From contig JANOBO010000155.1 in assembly GCA_031411695.1 (NCBI GenBank), positions 1-64,000 on the forward strand: 64,000 nucleotides of DNA. Reading direction: 5' to 3'. Origin of the DNA: JAIBCL01 sp031411695. Lineage in GTDB: Bacteria > Verrucomicrobiota > Verrucomicrobiia > Verrucomicrobiales > Verrucomicrobiaceae. Positions within the stretch are counted from its first letter, which is position 1. Every line of letters begins with the position of its first letter. Below, in pieces: positions 43,846 to 53,011 of the stretch. The notes beneath the pieces were generated by a model that worked only from the letters and a program-made list of their open reading frames with translations, made no database searches and was not told where the DNA came from. The position numbers and the translations under genes are program-made.

Positions 43846-45336
43846 TCAGAGCAGGATGGGTTTCACCACGTTCCCGGCCACGTCCGTGAGCCGGAAGTCG
43901 CGGCCCTGAAACGAGAAGATAAACCGGTCGTGCTGGATGCCCATGAGAAGCATGACCGTGGCGTGGAAGTCGTTCACCGTCACCTTCCCCTCCACGACAT
44001 CGAAGCCGAACTCATCCGTGGAGCCGTGGGTGATGCCGGGTTTCACACCCGCGCCCGCCATCCAGCAGGTGAAGGCGTCGCGGTGATGCTCCCGCCCGTA
44101 CTCGCCGCCTTCTTTTTGCGAGCCCTGAGAGTATGGGGTGCGGCCGAACTCGGTGACGAACATGACCAGCGTGTCCTTCAGCATGTCCCTCGCTGTCAAA
44201 TCCTCCAGCAGCGCAGCGGCGGGCCGGTCAATCTCGCGGGCGCTCACCGAGAAGCCAGCCTTGAGCCCGCCGTGGTGATCCCAGCCCGGATGATAAAGCT
44301 GCACGAAGCGCACGCCGCTCTCCGACATGCGTCGTGCGAGCACGCAGTTCCGCGCGAAGCTGCCGGGCGTCTCCACATCGGGACCATAAAGCGCGAGCGT
44401 TTCCGGCTTCTCACCGGCGAGATCGATCAGGCCGGGCACGGAGGCCTGCATGCGGAAGGCCATTTCGTATTGCTCGATGCGCGCGTCGATCTCCGCCTCG
44501 CCTCGGCGCGCCAGTTCGTCCTGCTGCACCTCGCGCAGGCGGTCGAGCATCTTGCGGTGCAGCGTCTGCGGGATGCCGGGCGGATTATTCAGAAACAACA
44601 CAGGCTCCGCTCCCGCGCGGAACGGCACGGCCTGATGTTGCGATGGCAAAAAGCCGCTGTCCCAAAGCCGCGACGAGAGCGGCTGGTCGGCGATCTTCTT
44701 CGTCACCAGCACGATGAAGGCAGGGAGGTTTTCGTTCTCGGAGCCGAGCCCGTAGCTGATCCAGGAGCCCATGGTGGGGCGGCCGGGAAGCTGGCTGCCG
44801 CTGTTGATGTAAATGATGGCGGGATCGTGATTCACCGCCTCGGACACCATGCCCTTGAGGAAGCAGATCTTGTCGGCCTGCCCGGCCAGATGCGGAAAGC
44901 GGTCGCTGAACCACGCGCCGCTCTGGCCGTGTTGTTTGAAATCAAACGCCGTGCCTTGCATGGGAAACGACGCCTGCAGCTTCGACATGCCCAGGGGCTT
45001 GCGGCCGTTGAAGACCGAGGCGGGCAGAGGCTCCAGCTCGCGCTTTTTGAGCACCGGCTTGCAGTCAAAAGAATCGAGCTGCGACATGCCCCCGCTCATG
45101 AACAGGCAGATCACGCGCTTGGCCTTTGGCGCAAAGTGCGGCAGCGATGCGAGCTTCGCGTGCGCGGACGACTCACCACCGAGCAAGCTGGCCAACGCCG
45201 CGCCCGCGACGCCGTAGCCGCCACGCAGGAGAACATCGCGGCGGCCCAGCCGGGGGTCAGGCCTGCCGGCTGACAACGGATCATGGCTTGGATGGCTGGC
45301 ATCCTTGCGCGTGGGTCGGTTTCTGTTTCGGCTCAT
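43846..45336 (-). CDS. DUF1501 protein, Tat-exported
   Basis: 496 residues from the ATG at 45336; the open frame also permits a TTG at 45351, overlapping the upstream stop by 4 bases. A Tat-like signal GRRDVLLRGG...ASLLGG is followed by the family core: KRVICLFMSGGMSQLDSFDCKP, HLAGQADKICFLKG, SWISYGLGSENENLPAF, RRMSESGVRFVQLYHPGWDHH, TEFGRTPYSQ. The fold is alkaline-phosphatase/sulfatase-like, but the catalytic residues are not proven. It is paired with the PSCyt-DUF1549-DUF1553 gene just upstream, the usual PVC arrangement. Confidence 0.9.
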   Translation of the reverse strand: MSRNRNRPTRKDASHPSHDPLSAGRPDPRLGRRDVLLRGGYGVAGAALASLLGGESSAHAKLASLPHFAPKAKRVICLFMSGGMSQLDSFDCKPVLKKRELEPLPASVFNGRKPLGMSKLQASFPMQGTAFDFKQHGQSGAWFSDRFPHLAGQADKICFLKGMVSEAVNHDPAIIYINSGSQLPGRPTMGSWISYGLGSENENLPAFIVLVTKKIADQPLSSRLWDSGFLPSQHQAVPFRAGAEPVLFLNNPPGIPQTLHRKMLDRLREVQQDELARRGEAEIDARIEQYEMAFRMQASVPGLIDLAGEKPETLALYGPDVETPGSFARNCVLARRMSESGVRFVQLYHPGWDHHGGLKAGFSVSAREIDRPAAALLEDLTARDMLKDTLVMFVTEFGRTPYSQGSQKEGGEYGREHHRDAFTCWMAGAGVKPGITHGSTDEFGFDVVEGKVTVNDFHATVMLLMGIQHDRFIFSFQGRDFRLTDVAGNVVKPILL

Positions 45337-45347
45337 GTCACTCGTCT

Positions 45348-48300
45348 TCAATAGCTCGACACAAACGCGTCGCTGCTGATCAATGCGCGCGTCATCAACA
45401 TCGTGGCGGCGATCTCAACTGCGGCGAGTTTCTCATCCGGCTTGGATGCGCCGGTGTTTGCCAGCAGCGTGGCAGCATCGTTCGGGTTCTTCGTGTAAAA
45501 ATCGCGCGCCTCATCGATCAGCGCGCTCATCGACTTTTGCTGCGCCTCTGAGGGTGGCTGCGCGGTCAGCGCACGAAACGCATCGCGCACGCGGGCGTCC
45601 TGCCGCGCTGCTTCGGGATGAGCGCGCACGAGCTTTTCCGCGAGCACGCGCGCGGCCTCGAGAAAGCCGGTGTCATCCATCAAGGCCAGTGCTTGAAGCG
45701 GCGTGAGCGTGGACTCGCGGCGCACGAGGCAGAACTCACGCGTCGGGGCGTCAAACACGCTCATCATCGGCGGCGGGCAGGTGCGGCGCCAGAAGGTGTA
45801 GAGGCTGCGGCGGTACAATTTGTCGCCCGTGTCCTGCTGGTACACATGCTGCGTGCCGCTGTCCTCCCAGAGGCCGGCGGGTTGATACGGCTTCACGCTC
45901 GGGCCGCCGATGGCAGGATTGATCAACCCGCTGGCGACTAGCGCGGCATCACGCACCTGCTCCGCTGGCAGACGGAAACGCGGACCGCGCGCGAGCAGCC
46001 GGTTTTCGGGATCATTCCGGATCAGCGCAGGATCTGCAGGCAGCGACGACTGCCGGTAGGTCTGCGACAAGGCGATCTCGCGGCACAGCGCCTTGATGTC
46101 CCAGCCGCTCTCGATGAGGCGGAGCGCCAGCCAGTCGAGCAGCGCGGGATTTGATGGCACGCGGCCCTGAAGCCCGAAGTCTTCCTGCGTGGCGACGATG
46201 CCTCTGCCGAAAAACATCGCCCAGATGCGGTTCGCCTCCACACGCGCGGTCAGCGGATTTCGCGCATCAGTCATCCATTGCGCGAGACCCCGACGATCCT
46301 GCGGCGCGTCTTTTGGAAACGGCAGCAGCGCGCCCGGAGTGGCTGGTTGCACGGTCTCCCCATGCTGCCGGAAATCGCCGCGCTCGAGCATCGGCGTGGC
46401 GCGGCGCGGCCCGTGCATCTCGCCCATGACCATCAGCTCGGTGAGCTGCGTGGAGAACTCGTTCTCCGACTGCCGCGCGCGTGTGAGTTTCTCCAGCGCC
46501 GACTTTGCCGGTGGGTCGATCTCCCGCGCAAACCAGTCCAGCCATGCGGGATCGTCCGCCTTCACCTGCACGCCGGCGAGCATCGCCACCTCGGCGGCGG
46601 ACAGCTCGGCATCGTAGGCGCGCAGCTCGTCCAAGGCGGCACCACGCAGGCTGCTGTCGAGATTTCGTCCGCCGACCTGCAGCATGACGGCCTCACCGCC
46701 GGTGGCATCGGCGACCTTGAGCGTGTCGAGATCACCCCACTCGGGGAGGTAGTCGATGTCCTTGTACAAATGGTCGCGCACGGTCTTCACCGGCATCTGC
46801 CTGCCATCGACGTAAAGCCTCATGCCGGCGGCGCGGCTGGAGCCGTCGTAGGTGAAGCCAATGTGGCGCCACTCGCGGAAGTCGAGTTCATCCGGCACCT
46901 GCACGCGGATGGCATTGCCAGGATAAAAATGGCCGAGCGTCGCGGTCAGCCTGCCTTCCTCAAACGTGATCTCGTAGCCGCGGTTCGCCGCATCGAGCCC
47001 GCCGCGCGTGCGGTGGAGGATGACGCCTTTCTCCGGCGCCTTCTCGCAGCGCAGCCAGAAGGAAAACGTAAACGGCTGCCAGCGGAGATAGTGCGCCAGC
47101 TTCGGCACGCCGTATTTCTTCGGCTTGTCCTTCGGAAACACGCACGCCATGCCGAAGCGGCCCCGCGCATCCTCCGCCGTCATGAAGGTGCCGCTGCCGC
47201 CGAGTGCCGGAGCATTGTCCGGGAGGAACTCGCGCGTCTTCGCGTTCACCAGATCGAAGCTCTGGTAAAGCTCCGGCGTGCGCGGCGGCGTGGGCGTCCT
47301 CACCGTCTGCCCGCTGGTGGCGAGCGAGGCCCAAAGACCCTCCCCGGTGCCGGGCGGGAGGCGCGTCTTCAGCCAACCGGGGAAGCGCTCCGCCGACTGG
47401 CTGCGCGCCTGCTGAAACGATTCCTCCGCACGCCGCACCGCGAGCTTGAGCTTCTCGTGCTCCGCCTGCTGCCCGGGCTTGTACACGAAGGCGGTGGGCG
47501 CGGGCACGCCGTTGCTGAAACGGGAGAAGAGCCCGAGCTCGTCGATGTTGTTCACGAACGCGGCGAACTGGTAATACTCCTTCCGCGTGAAGGGATCGTA
47601 CTTGTGATCGTGACAGCGGCTGCACTCCAGCGTGAGGCCGAGCACGGCGGTGGCGGTGGTCTTCACGCGATCAAACACCTGATCCCAGCGATACTCATCA
47701 GGATCGCTGCCGGACTCGTTCGACTGCACGGAGAGCCGGTGAAACGCGGTGGCGACGACTTGGTCCTGCGTGGCATTTGGCAGCATGTCGCCGGCCATCT
47801 GCCATTGGATGAACTTGTCGTAGGGCAGGTTCTCGTTGAACGCGCGGATGACCCAGTCGCGCCAAGGCCACACCTCGGAGTCAGCGTCCTCGTGCCGGCC
47901 ATAAGTGTCGCCGTAGCGCGCGGCATCGAGCCAGACGGCTGCCATGCGCTCGCCAAAGTGCGGGCTGCGCAAGAGGCGGTCCACCTCGGCGGAATGCGAC
48001 GGATCACTCGGATTTGCAGTCTGAGGCGCACGGGCAAATGCATCCAACTCCTCCAACGTCGGCGCTAGGCCGGTGAGGGCGAGGCTCACACGCCGCAGCC
48101 ATTGCGCGCGGTCCGCCTCACGCGCGGGCTGGATTCCCTTCTTGGACAAAGCGTCGCGCACGAGCGCATCGATGGGATGCGCGGCACCCGGCACCGTCGG
48201 GATGACAGGTTGTTCAGGCGCGATGAAGGCCCAGTGATTCTCGTACTTCGCACCTTGGGCGATCCAGCGGCGCAGGAGGTTTTTCTCCGCATCACTCAGC

Positions 48301-48794
48301 GCATCGTGCTTCTCCGGCGGCGGCATGACCTCTTCCTCGTCCGTTGATGTGATGCGCTCGATCAGCTTGCTGGCCGCAATGTCGCAAGGGACGACAGCCT
48401 TGCGTTCGCGCGCCACCGCGCCGTCATCGAGCCGCAGCTTGCCTTTTCGCTTCGCCGCATCGGCGCCGTGACAGGCCAGGCACTTCGCTGCGAGCAGCGG
48501 CCGCACCTCGAAATTGTACGACACCATCGGCTCGTCACCGCGTGAGGGAGCGGCAGACAAGACCAAAGCGCCACAGACAGTCGCAAGCGTCCGAATCAGG
48601 GTGCGGACCGGGCGGTGTGAGTGCGTTGCATTTGAGAAACTGCCGGGGGTGCGTTTCAAAGGGGGTGCCGGAAGTGTGCTGGAAGACGAACTCGCCGCAA
48701 CCTGATTTGTCGTCACGTTTTGCCCGCGCTGGTAAATGTGCGCGCGCACCTCATCACGGCCGCGAGGCACGCGGGCAATTTCTCTTTGACCCAT
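45348..48794 (-). CDS. PSCyt1-DUF1549-LamG-DUF1553 protein (planctomycete cytochrome C family)
   Basis: The domain order is clear: cytochrome-like VRPLLAAKCLACHGADAAKR, DUF1549 with LRRVSLALTGLAPTLEELDA and CSRCHDHKYDPFTRKEYYQF, a concanavalin/LamG block (LRWQPFTFSFWLRCEKAPEK, MRLYVDGRQMP), and DUF1553 (NRIWAMFFGRGIVATQEDFG, REIALSQTYRQSS). The first in-frame ATG is 48794, 29 bases from the divergent lpxC start. The export signal LIRTLATVCGALVLSAAPSRG begins only near 48605, so a non-ATG start there is more likely. The product is periplasmic; a role in carbohydrate turnover with DUF1501 is inferred. Confidence 0.85.
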   Translation of the reverse strand: MGQREIARVPRGRDEVRAHIYQRGQNVTTNQVAASSSSSTLPAPPLKRTPGSFSNATHSHRPVRTLIRTLATVCGALVLSAAPSRGDEPMVSYNFEVRPLLAAKCLACHGADAAKRKGKLRLDDGAVARERKAVVPCDIAASKLIERITSTDEEEVMPPPEKHDALSDAEKNLLRRWIAQGAKYENHWAFIAPEQPVIPTVPGAAHPIDALVRDALSKKGIQPAREADRAQWLRRVSLALTGLAPTLEELDAFARAPQTANPSDPSHSAEVDRLLRSPHFGERMAAVWLDAARYGDTYGRHEDADSEVWPWRDWVIRAFNENLPYDKFIQWQMAGDMLPNATQDQVVATAFHRLSVQSNESGSDPDEYRWDQVFDRVKTTATAVLGLTLECSRCHDHKYDPFTRKEYYQFAAFVNNIDELGLFSRFSNGVPAPTAFVYKPGQQAEHEKLKLAVRRAEESFQQARSQSAERFPGWLKTRLPPGTGEGLWASLATSGQTVRTPTPPRTPELYQSFDLVNAKTREFLPDNAPALGGSGTFMTAEDARGRFGMACVFPKDKPKKYGVPKLAHYLRWQPFTFSFWLRCEKAPEKGVILHRTRGGLDAANRGYEITFEEGRLTATLGHFYPGNAIRVQVPDELDFREWRHIGFTYDGSSRAAGMRLYVDGRQMPVKTVRDHLYKDIDYLPEWGDLDTLKVADATGGEAVMLQVGGRNLDSSLRGAALDELRAYDAELSAAEVAMLAGVQVKADDPAWLDWFAREIDPPAKSALEKLTRARQSENEFSTQLTELMVMGEMHGPRRATPMLERGDFRQHGETVQPATPGALLPFPKDAPQDRRGLAQWMTDARNPLTARVEANRIWAMFFGRGIVATQEDFGLQGRVPSNPALLDWLALRLIESGWDIKALCREIALSQTYRQSSLPADPALIRNDPENRLLARGPRFRLPAEQVRDAALVASGLINPAIGGPSVKPYQPAGLWEDSGTQHVYQQDTGDKLYRRSLYTFWRRTCPPPMMSVFDAPTREFCLVRRESTLTPLQALALMDDTGFLEAARVLAEKLVRAHPEAARQDARVRDAFRALTAQPPSEAQQKSMSALIDEARDFYTKNPNDAATLLANTGASKPDEKLAAVEIAATMLMTRALISSDAFVSSY

Positions 48795-48822
48795 CCAGCC
48801 GACAAGGCTAACAACCGCGCCT

Positions 48823-50145
48823 ATGCCCGCCGCCTCCGACCGCCAGCACACCTTGGCGAAGCCCGCTTCACTGACGGGCACCTCGCTGCATACCGGTGAG
48901 CAGGTCACGATCACCCTGCAGCCCGCGCCGGAGGATTTTGGCATCAAATTCCGCCGCATCGACCTCGAGGACAAGCCCTTCATCCCCGCGCTGGTCGAGA
49001 AGGTGCAGAAGGTCGAGCGCGCCACCACCATCGCCGAGGGCGGCGTGAACGTGCACACCGTCGAGCACGTGCTCTCCGCGCTCTGCGCCATGGGCGTGGA
49101 CAATGCGATCATCGAGATGGATGCGAACGAGCCGCCCATCGTCGATGGCAGCGCGCTGCCGTTTGTGGAACTGATCAAGAAGGCCGGCCTGCAGGAGCAA
49201 AAGGAAGCGCGGCGTGTGTTTGAGATCCGCGAGCCCATCTACCAGGAGACGCGCGACGGCACCATCCTGCACATCGTGCCGGACAAAAAGTTCCGCATCT
49301 CCTGCACCAATGTCGGCCCCGGCGGCAAGCACACGCAGTATTTCTCCACCGAGATCACGCCGGAGATCTACGAGAAGGAGATCGCCCCCGCGCGCACTTT
49401 TGTTTATTACGAGGACATCGCGCCGCTGCTGGAGAAGGGCCTGATCAAAGGCGGCACGCTCGAGGCCGCCGTCGTCATTCGCGGCGACACTTTGCTCTCC
49501 AAACAGCCGCTGCGTTTCCCGGACGAGTTCGTGCGGCACAAGATCCTCGACATCGTGGGCGATCTCATGCTCTCCGGGAAGCGCATCCTCGGACACGTCA
49601 TCGCCGTGCGGCCCGGTCACGGACCGAACGCCGAGCTGGCCCGCGCCGTCGTGAAGCAATACACCGAGATGCGGGCCATGGTGCCCGCCACCGTCCATAT
49701 CCCCGGTGGTGAGGCCGTGCTGGACGTCGCTGAGATCATGCGAATCCTCCCGCATCGCTATCCATTCCTGATGGTGGACCGCATCGTCGGCTTCGAAGGC
49801 GAGAACAAATGCACCGGCGTGAAGTGCGTGACGATCAACGAGCCGTACTTCCAAGGTCACTTCCCCGGCCATCCCATCATGCCCGGCGTGCTGCAGCTCG
49901 AGGCCATGGCCCAGGTCGCCAGCATCGCCGTGCTGCGCAAACCGGAGTACCAAGGCAAGATCGGCTACTTCATGAGCGCCAACGAGGTGAAATGGCGCAA
50001 GCCCGTGATGCCCGGCGACATCCTCTTCATCGAGACTGAAATCATCAAGACCCGTCGCGTCGTCGCCCAAGCCAAAGGCCGCTGCATCGTGAACGGCCAG
50101 GTCGTGAGCGAGGCGGATTTGATGTTCACTTTGGTTGATCGCTAG
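48823..50145 (+). CDS. lpxC-fabZ: Fused UDP-3-O-acyl-N-acetylglucosamine deacetylase / 3-hydroxyacyl-ACP dehydratase
   Basis: 440 residues. LpxC spans 1-290 with zinc ligands H82 (EHVLSAL), H239 and D243 (RHKILDIVGDL). FabZ spans 303-440 with the catalytic His346 in QGHFPGHPIMPG and Glu360 in QLEAMAQ. LpxC commits the pathway to lipid A, and FabZ dehydrates 3-hydroxyacyl-ACP that competes for the same precursor. The fusion is known in Bacteroidetes and PVC bacteria. lpxA follows, after one intervening gene. Confidence 0.97.
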   Translation: MPAASDRQHTLAKPASLTGTSLHTGEQVTITLQPAPEDFGIKFRRIDLEDKPFIPALVEKVQKVERATTIAEGGVNVHTVEHVLSALCAMGVDNAIIEMDANEPPIVDGSALPFVELIKKAGLQEQKEARRVFEIREPIYQETRDGTILHIVPDKKFRISCTNVGPGGKHTQYFSTEITPEIYEKEIAPARTFVYYEDIAPLLEKGLIKGGTLEAAVVIRGDTLLSKQPLRFPDEFVRHKILDIVGDLMLSGKRILGHVIAVRPGHGPNAELARAVVKQYTEMRAMVPATVHIPGGEAVLDVAEIMRILPHRYPFLMVDRIVGFEGENKCTGVKCVTINEPYFQGHFPGHPIMPGVLQLEAMAQVASIAVLRKPEYQGKIGYFMSANEVKWRKPVMPGDILFIETEIIKTRRVVAQAKGRCIVNGQVVSEADLMFTLVDR

Positions 50146-50169
50146 TCGCCTTCGCACTCGCACTCTTCC

Positions 50170-50619
50170 ATGAACAGCCTCTACGAGATTCCAGCGGACA
50201 TCTACGAGAGTGTCCATGAGGCAATTCTTGCCATCGTTAATGCCAGCCAGGTCAACGACGACGTACTTTGTGCCTCGCACTACGAGCGGCTCCGTGAGTT
50301 TTGCGAGCAGCAGACCGCAGCCGGCCGCGGTTCAGGCTTTATGTGGGAAGCACTTGCCGACGTGACCGACGATTCTGAAGAGCGTTTAGCCTTCTATGAG
50401 CGTTCTCTTGCGTTAGCGCGCTATAACGCCGAGCCAACGCAAACGACCTTGCTGGCTATCGGTCAACTCCACGCCGAGGTCGGCGACTGGTTGCGTGCCG
50501 AACATCTGTTGATTGCAGCTCGGCGGGAGGCGATTGCTGCCGACGATCTAGACACCGAGGGTGAGGCCGCTTTGATGTTACTCCAAGTCCCAATCAATGA
50601 TGCTTCAAGTGACGAATGA
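50170..50619 (+). CDS. Hypothetical helical protein between lpxC-fabZ and lpxA
   Basis: 149 residues, acidic, with TPR-like helices (LAFYERSLALARYNAEPTQT, IGQLHAEVGDWLRAEHLLIA). No signal peptide. Family not recognised; immunity or SMI1-like scaffolds have comparable size and acidity, but no motif supports that. Codon use is more AT-rich than in lpxC and lpxA on either side, suggesting later arrival. Confidence 0.6.
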   Translation: MNSLYEIPADIYESVHEAILAIVNASQVNDDVLCASHYERLREFCEQQTAAGRGSGFMWEALADVTDDSEERLAFYERSLALARYNAEPTQTTLLAIGQLHAEVGDWLRAEHLLIAARREAIAADDLDTEGEAALMLLQVPINDASSDE

Positions 50620-50670
50620 ATGAGCTGTTGCCAGAACTGTATCGAGATGGATTGAGCGTGTTGTTTTCCA

Positions 50671-50704
50671 TCATTCGTCATTCTGCATTCGTCATTCGTC
50701 ATTC
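50671..50704 (+). repeat. Tandem ATTCGTC short repeat upstream of lpxA
   Basis: Four near-identical words (CATTCGTCATTC, TGCATTCGTCATTCGTCATTC type) in a row just before the lpxA start. On the minus strand it would read as MTNDECRMTNDE, a low-complexity repeat seen in many environmental genomes. No function is indicated. Confidence 0.65.
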
Positions 50705-50712
50705 CTGATCCC

Positions 50713-51504
50713 ATGCCCATCCACCCCACCGCAATCATCGATCCCACAGCGCGCATCGGCAGCGATGTCGAGATCGGACCGTACTCGATCATCGGCGCTG
50801 ATGTCGAGATCGGTGACGGCACCTGGATTCAACATCACGTCACGATTCTCGGCCCGACGAAGATCGGGAAGGGGAATCGCTTCTTCGCCAGCGGCTCCAT
50901 CGGCCAGCAGTCGCAGGATTTGAAGTACAAGTCCGAGCCGACCTATCTCGAAATCGGCGACGACAACACCTTCCGCGAGTTTTGCACCGTGCATCGCGCC
51001 ACGTCGCCGGAAGGGAAGACCATCGTGGGCAGCCACAATCACTTCCTCGCCTACTGCCACATCGCGCACGACTGCATCGTCGGGAGCCATTGCATCTTCT
51101 CAAACAACGGCACGCTCGCCGGTCACGTGACAGTCGAGGATCATGTCATTCTCGGCGGCCTCACCGCCGTGCATCAGTTCTGCCGCATCGGCCAGCACAG
51201 CTTCACCGGCGGCTGCTCGAAGATCGTGCAGGACATCCCGCCATTCACGACGGTGGATGGCAATCCAGCGCGCGCGCGCGGGCTGAACGAGACCGGCCTC
51301 AAGCGCCGCGGCTGCAACGAGGCGCAGATCAAGGCCCTCTATTCCGCGTATCGCACGCTGTATCGCAAAGGCTTGAACACCAGCCAGGCCATCTCCGAGA
51401 TCCGCGCAAAACCGATGACCCACGAGGTCGGCGCGTTCGTGACTTTCATCGAGGCCGCCAGACGCGGCTTCGTGAACGCCGGCAAAGACAACGCCGGAGA
51501 GTGA
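50713..51504 (+). CDS. lpxA: UDP-N-acetylglucosamine acyltransferase
   Basis: 263 residues of left-handed beta-helix hexapeptide repeats (IHPTAIIDPTARIGSDVEIG, IIGADVEIGDGT). The catalytic His is in CHIAHDCIVG, and the C-terminal helical part is ALYSAYRTLYRKGLN. First step of lipid A synthesis, attaching 3-hydroxyacyl to UDP-GlcNAc. The start ATG is 8 bases after the ATTCGTC repeat. Confidence 0.96.
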   Translation: MPIHPTAIIDPTARIGSDVEIGPYSIIGADVEIGDGTWIQHHVTILGPTKIGKGNRFFASGSIGQQSQDLKYKSEPTYLEIGDDNTFREFCTVHRATSPEGKTIVGSHNHFLAYCHIAHDCIVGSHCIFSNNGTLAGHVTVEDHVILGGLTAVHQFCRIGQHSFTGGCSKIVQDIPPFTTVDGNPARARGLNETGLKRRGCNEAQIKALYSAYRTLYRKGLNTSQAISEIRAKPMTHEVGAFVTFIEAARRGFVNAGKDNAGE

Positions 51505-51549
51505 AGGCTCGTGTCCAGGCTCCGGGCGTGGCCGTACAGGAGTGCCGCA

Positions 51550-52048
51550 TCACTTCGATTCCAACGTGGCCTTCGCGCCAAAGGATTTAACCGAGCCGCT
51601 CGTGAGCGCGGCCTTTGCCTTCGCGTCGTCCTTCAAATAGGCGTCCCAAAACGACAGCGTCGCCGCCTTCACCGGAGGCGCGAACGCATTGTCGCGTCCG
51701 CCGTAGCCACCGAAGGACACGTGGTTCGCGCCGTCGATGAAGAGCAGGTGTTTGTCTCCCGCCGGGCTGCGCGCATAGGGTTCCTTTTTCCACTCCGGTT
51801 CCTGTCCGCCCGCGCCTTTGTCCGCAGACCCTGTCATCGTCATCATGGGCAGCGTGAGCTTGCTCCAGCTATTCTCCGTGAGCCCCTGCTGGCCGATGCC
51901 TCGCGCGCTCATCGGCTGGATGCAGCGCGCGCGTCCTTGAAGCTCCGCGCCTTTTCATCGCCCATGTCCACCGTCACGCCCCGAAGAAGGGAGGCGGTGT
52001 AAGCGGGAATGACGAGCGACAGCAGGACTAGCAGACAAAGTGTTTCAT
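51550..52048 (-). pseudogene. Remnant of a secreted alpha/beta hydrolase (dienelactone/PETase-like)
   Basis: The start MKH at 52048 with one frame change continues as a signal sequence (LCLLVLLSLVIPAYT). The next segment VDMGDEKARSFKDAR and, after a second shift, CIQPMSARGIGQQGLTENSW followed by MMTMTGSADKG and SPAGDKHLLFIDGANHVSFG match the C-terminal part of the hydrolase (the His of the triad is in GANH). The central 150 or so residues with the nucleophile elbow are missing. So it is a deleted, twice-shifted relic ending at 51550. Confidence 0.75.
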
Positions 52049-52312
52049 AGGATCAGCGCGGCCTGAGTCCGAGGTAGCCACCATCATCATGGAGGGTTTC
52101 AAAATGACAGCGCGCGCACGCCGCTGTTCACGCCCCCGGCCCCCATGCGGACCGACGACTCAACTCACACGGCACCAACGGCCGAGATCATGCCAAAAAA
52201 TCCAAGAGCGGATGGAAAGTGAACTCGCTTCTCGGTGACGGATGTGTGGAAACCTTGCGCCGCACGATGAAAAGACTTTACAGTCCCGCGCGGCGTCCGA
52301 TAGCCTCGCAGC
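52049..52312. other. Intergenic region without recognised features
   Basis: 264 bases between the hydrolase relic and the next gene. No open frame, hairpin or repeat was recognised with confidence. Confidence 0.4.
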
Positions 52313-52729
52313 ATGAAAACAAAAACATCCCCGTCGGCGCAAAGTGACAACCTTCCAGTCTCAAAACAAACCGTGGGAGGCGTGACGGGGGCGATCCTCG
52401 GAGGCGTCGCCGCCGGTCCGCTCGGTGCGCTGGCTGGCGCTATTGCCGGTACCGTGATGGGGAACCGCTCTGCGGCTGGCAAGCCCATGCTGCCACCCGG
52501 CACAGTGAAAAAGGCGGAGGCTGCCGCCAAATCGGCAGTGAAAAAACTTCCCTCTCTCCCCAGCAAAACGAAGGTGCGCAAGGCCGCGGCAAAAGTGGTG
52601 ACTGCCGTGAAAAAGAAAGCCGCCTCCGTGACGAAGGACGTGAAGAAGACCGCAGCGTCCGCGGAGAAGAGCGTGAAGAAGGCGCTGCCGAAAACGAAGA
52701 AGAAAGCCACGAAGCGCGGCAAGGCGTGA
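52313..52729 (+). CDS. Glycine-zipper protein with a histone H1-like Lys/Ala tail
   Basis: 138 residues. About residues 22-50 form a glycine-rich hydrophobic segment (GGVTGAILGGVAAGPLGALA) of glycine-zipper type. The rest is Lys/Ala/Pro-rich (KVRKAAAKVVTAVKKKAASV...KKKATKRGKA), as in bacterial histone H1-like or AlgP-like tails. DNA or RNA binding by the tail is a family-based guess. No catalytic residues. Confidence 0.65.
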   Translation: MKTKTSPSAQSDNLPVSKQTVGGVTGAILGGVAAGPLGALAGAIAGTVMGNRSAAGKPMLPPGTVKKAEAAAKSAVKKLPSLPSKTKVRKAAAKVVTAVKKKAASVTKDVKKTAASAEKSVKKALPKTKKKATKRGKA

Positions 52730-52756
52730 TGCAACCCCGGCAAGGCGGCCGCGCGT

Positions 52757-53008
52757 TCAATTGCAACCGCAGCCGCCGCCCCCGATGCTCCGACCACCCG
52801 GAGCACCTTCCCGTGAGAAAAAGACGTGGTCCCGCAGCGAGGTGGAGAGCGGATCGCGGTCGGGCTCCATGGTGTAGTCTGCCAGCTTCCCGCGTTTAAA
52901 CAGCGGAACATGCGTGCAGTGGCACAATGCCGAAGTCACCAGGAAAAGAAGCAGCGCCCGCCACGCGGCGCGTGACACGAAATCAGTGGAGGCGCGCGGC
53001 GTCTTCAT
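52757..53008 (-). CDS. DUF4266 small lipoprotein
   Basis: 83 residues. A signal with a Cys after a hydrophobic stretch (LLLFLVTSALCHC) is followed by the DUF4266 pattern KLADYTMEPDRDPL, RDHVFFSREGA and the C-terminal glycine-rich RSIGGGGCGCN. DUF4266, ApbE and DUF3570 genes are repeatedly clustered in this order. The product is likely periplasmic and may interact with the flavin-transfer system. Confidence 0.85.
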   Translation of the reverse strand: MKTPRASTDFVSRAAWRALLLFLVTSALCHCTHVPLFKRGKLADYTMEPDRDPLSTSLRDHVFFSREGAPGGRSIGGGGCGCN

Positions 53009-53011
53009 GGT

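Noticed and set aside
43846..45351. TTG start at 45351 for DUF1501
   Set aside because: The ATG at 45336 is 15 bases later and sufficient for the Tat signal.
50671..50704. CRISPR-like short repeats
   Set aside because: The unit is 7-12 bases with no spacers; simple tandem repeat.
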